A stretch of 64,000 nucleotides of DNA from Terracoccus luteus (GTDB lineage: Bacteria > Actinomycetota > Actinomycetes > Actinomycetales > Dermatophilaceae): the NCBI RefSeq assembly GCF_003635045.1, contig NZ_RBXT01000001.1:992001-1056000 (forward strand), in the 5' to 3' direction. Position 1 is the stretch's first letter. Every line of letters begins with the position of its first letter. This document shows, in pieces, positions 62,338 to 64,000 of this stretch. The notes under the pieces were generated by a model that saw only the letters and a list, made by a program, of their open reading frames with translations, was not told the origin of the DNA and ran no database searches. The position numbers and the translations under genes are program-made.

Positions 62338-62371
62338 CATTCGACGAGGGCTACGCGCCCTCTTGACGGGA
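62338..62371 (+). repeat. 34-bp dispersed element, copy C
   Basis: Same orientation as copy A; core TACGCGCCCTCTTGACGGGA (62352-62371) with two changes and CATTCGACGAGGG ahead of it. It lies ~90 bases upstream of the NRPS-like start, so it may be part of that gene's control region. Confidence 0.7.
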
Positions 62372-62460
62372 GGGCGGCGGGACGGGACACCGGGTGTTCA
62401 CCTGCTCTCACTACACTCCGCGACGACCGCCCAGCCGGGGCGCCGGACCGAGGAGTGCGC

Positions 62461-64000
62461 GTGACCGACCCGCTGCTGGCCGCAGAGCGGGCCGCCGCGC
62501 CACGCACCCTCGTCGACGTCCTCGCGGCGACCGTCGCGGCACACCCCGACGCTCCGGCGCTCGACGACACCCGGTCGGTGCTCACCTACGCCGAGCTGGC
62601 CGAGCACGTCGAGGCGATGGCGTCCGCACTGCTCGCGGCGGGCGTGCGACCCGGCGACACGGTCGGGGTGCGGGCGCCGTCGGGCACCCACGACCTCTAC
62701 GTGTCGATCCTCGGCATCCTGCGTGCGGGGGCCGCCTACGTGCCCGTCGACGCCGACGACCCGCAGGAGCGGGCCGACCTCGTCTTCGGCGAGGCGCGGG
62801 TGAGCGCCGTCGTCACGGCCGGGCGCACCATCGAGCGGACCAACACACGCACCGGCACCGGCACCGGTACAGAGACAGGCGAACCCCTCGACGCGGCAAC
62901 GGAACCCGCTGCACCCGCCCTGCCCGACGTGCAGCCGGCCGACGACGCCTGGGTCATCTTCACCTCCGGCTCGACGGGGGTGCCCAAGGGCGTCGCCGTG
63001 ACCCACCGCTCGGCCGCCGCGTTCGTCGACGCCGAGGCGCGGATCTTCCTGCAGGACAGCCCGATCGGGCCCGACGACCGCGTGCTCGCCGGCCTGTCGG
63101 TCGCCTTCGACGCGTCGTGTGAGGAGATGTGGCTGGCGTGGGCGCACGGGGCGTGCCTCGTGCCGGCGCCCCGCGCCCTGGTTCGCACCGGCATGGACCT
63201 CGGCCCGTGGCTCGTGGCCCAGGGCATCACCGTGGTCTCGACGGTGCCGACCCTGGCCGCGCTCTGGCCGGTCGAGGCGCTCGAGCCCGTGCGCCTGCTC
63301 ATCTTCGGCGGGGAGGCGTGCCCGCCCGACATCGTGGCCCGTCTCGCCACGCCGGAGCGCGAGGTCTGGAACACGTACGGCCCGACCGAAGCCACCGTCG
63401 TCGCGTGCGCCGCGGTCATGACGGGCGACGGCCCCGTGCGCATCGGCCTGCCCCTCGACGGCTGGGACCTCGTCGTCGTGGGGGAGGACGAGCGACCCGT
63501 CGAGCCCGGCGCCACCGGTCAGCTCATCATCGGCGGGGTGGGCCTGGCCCGCTACCTCGACCCGGCCAAGGACGCCGAGAAGTTCGCGCCGATGCCCACC
63601 CTCGGGTGGGAGCGTGCCTACCGCTCAGGCGATCTCGTCGTCAACGACCCCGACGGCCTCGTCTTCGTCGGACGCGCCGACGAGCAGGTGAAGCTCGGTG
63701 GGCGACGCATCGAGCTCGGGGAGGTCGACGCGGCCCTGCAGGGCCTGCCCACCGTCACGGGGGCGGCGGCGGCCGTCAAGACGACCCCGAGCGGCACGCA
63801 GGTGCTCGTCGGCTACGTCGTGCCGGTCGACCCCTCCACGTTCGACGCGGCCGACGCCACCGCGCGGCTGCGTGACGAGCTGCCGGCCGCGCTCGTGCCG
63901 CTGCTCGCCGTCGTCGCCGAGCTGCCCACCCGCACCTCCGGCAAGGTCGACCGGGCCGCGCTGCCGTGGCCGCTGCCCGGCGCGGCCGGTGGCGCCGACG
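62461..64000 (+). CDS. Pls/PosA-family NRPS-like protein, adenylation domain; 3' end outside window
   Basis: The frame is open from GTG 62461 (GAGGAG site just upstream) to the window edge, 513 residues so far. It is an NRPS-type adenylation domain with core motifs FTSGSTGVPKGVAVTH, FDASCEEMWLAW, NTYGPTEATVVAC, YRSGDLV, GRADEQVKLGGRRIELG and TRTSGKVDRAALP. The uninterrupted start at the A domain and the wording of GLSVAFDASCEEMWLAW and GEACPPDIVARLA resemble epsilon-poly-L-lysine synthetase-like (Pls/PosA) proteins. Their later parts are a carrier domain, membrane helices and tandem condensation-like domains. A Thr-Gly repeat (TGTGTGTETG) near residue 130 is an insertion. Substrate unknown. 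Confidence 0.85.
   Translation, partial: MTDPLLAAERAAAPRTLVDVLAATVAAHPDAPALDDTRSVLTYAELAEHVEAMASALLAAGVRPGDTVGVRAPSGTHDLYVSILGILRAGAAYVPVDADDPQERADLVFGEARVSAVVTAGRTIERTNTRTGTGTGTETGEPLDAATEPAAPALPDVQPADDAWVIFTSGSTGVPKGVAVTHRSAAAFVDAEARIFLQDSPIGPDDRVLAGLSVAFDASCEEMWLAWAHGACLVPAPRALVRTGMDLGPWLVAQGITVVSTVPTLAALWPVEALEPVRLLIFGGEACPPDIVARLATPEREVWNTYGPTEATVVACAAVMTGDGPVRIGLPLDGWDLVVVGEDERPVEPGATGQLIIGGVGLARYLDPAKDAEKFAPMPTLGWERAYRSGDLVVNDPDGLVFVGRADEQVKLGGRRIELGEVDAALQGLPTVTGAAAAVKTTPSGTQVLVGYVVPVDPSTFDAADATARLRDELPAALVPLLAVVAELPTRTSGKVDRAALPWPLPGAAGGAD

Noticed and set aside
62461-64000. Simple acyl-CoA synthetase
   Set aside because: Core motifs are of the NRPS adenylation type, and the wording matches Pls/PosA proteins more than fatty acyl-CoA ligases.

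Overview
The window is chromosomal DNA of a high-GC actinobacterium, most likely of the order Micrococcales and probably near Intrasporangiaceae. The evidence is the very high GC content, frequent GTG starts, 4-base ATGA/GTGA gene overlaps, and an actinobacterial housekeeping order: rnhB, DUF2469, yraN, comM, dprA, xerC, an M23 peptidase, rpsB, tsf, pyrH, frr, cdsA, rlmN, dxr, rseP, ispG. No rRNA, tRNA, CRISPR array, prophage or transposase was found. The genus assignment is inference.

Layout. 1-6532: housekeeping genes from rnhB (5' end cut by the window edge) through comM and dprA, with small enzymes between. 6708-25145: an accessory island between dprA and xerC. Its minus-strand half is a GntR-controlled hydroxyproline pathway: a three-part D-hydroxyproline dehydrogenase, a DapA-family deaminase, an epimerase and an oxoglutarate-semialdehyde dehydrogenase. 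Its plus-strand half has a GH127 beta-L-arabinofuranosidase, a five-gene oligopeptide ABC transporter and two proline-directed peptidases. 25199-39539: xerC, an M23 peptidase, an SDR, a trio of small membrane and stress-type proteins, an aminotransferase, a large membrane protein, then rpsB-tsf-(ABM protein)-pyrH-frr-cdsA-rlmN. 39558-57183: a second accessory stretch with a GIY-YIG protein, propionyl-CoA synthetase, a LOG-family protein and an AEC carrier. It continues with a polyamine/GABA regulon (aminotransferase, Lrp regulator, aminobutyraldehyde dehydrogenase, PotDABC, a saccharopine-dehydrogenase-like protein, SSADH) and a secreted RNase/barstar pair. 57444-62210: dxr-rseP-ispG and a uridine-kinase-like gene. 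62461-64000: the start of a Pls/PosA-type NRPS, cut by the right edge.

How it fits together. The first island reads as one system for plant hydroxyproline-rich glycoproteins such as extensins. Arabinosylated Hyp/Pro peptides would be imported, de-arabinosylated inside the cell, trimmed by prolyl peptidases, and the hydroxyproline converted to 2-oxoglutarate. The second island would take putrescine through 4-aminobutyraldehyde, GABA and succinic semialdehyde to succinate.

Sequence-level oddities not explained by genes: a 34-bp element present three times (6654, 35509, 62338); an octamer GGATGCCG/CGGCATCC that recurs far more often than base composition predicts and builds several hairpin terminators; a perfect 28-bp palindrome before the GH127 gene; a 108-bp inverted-repeat structure with TCGAAC half-sites before dxr; and in-frame 9-bp tandem repeats in several genes.
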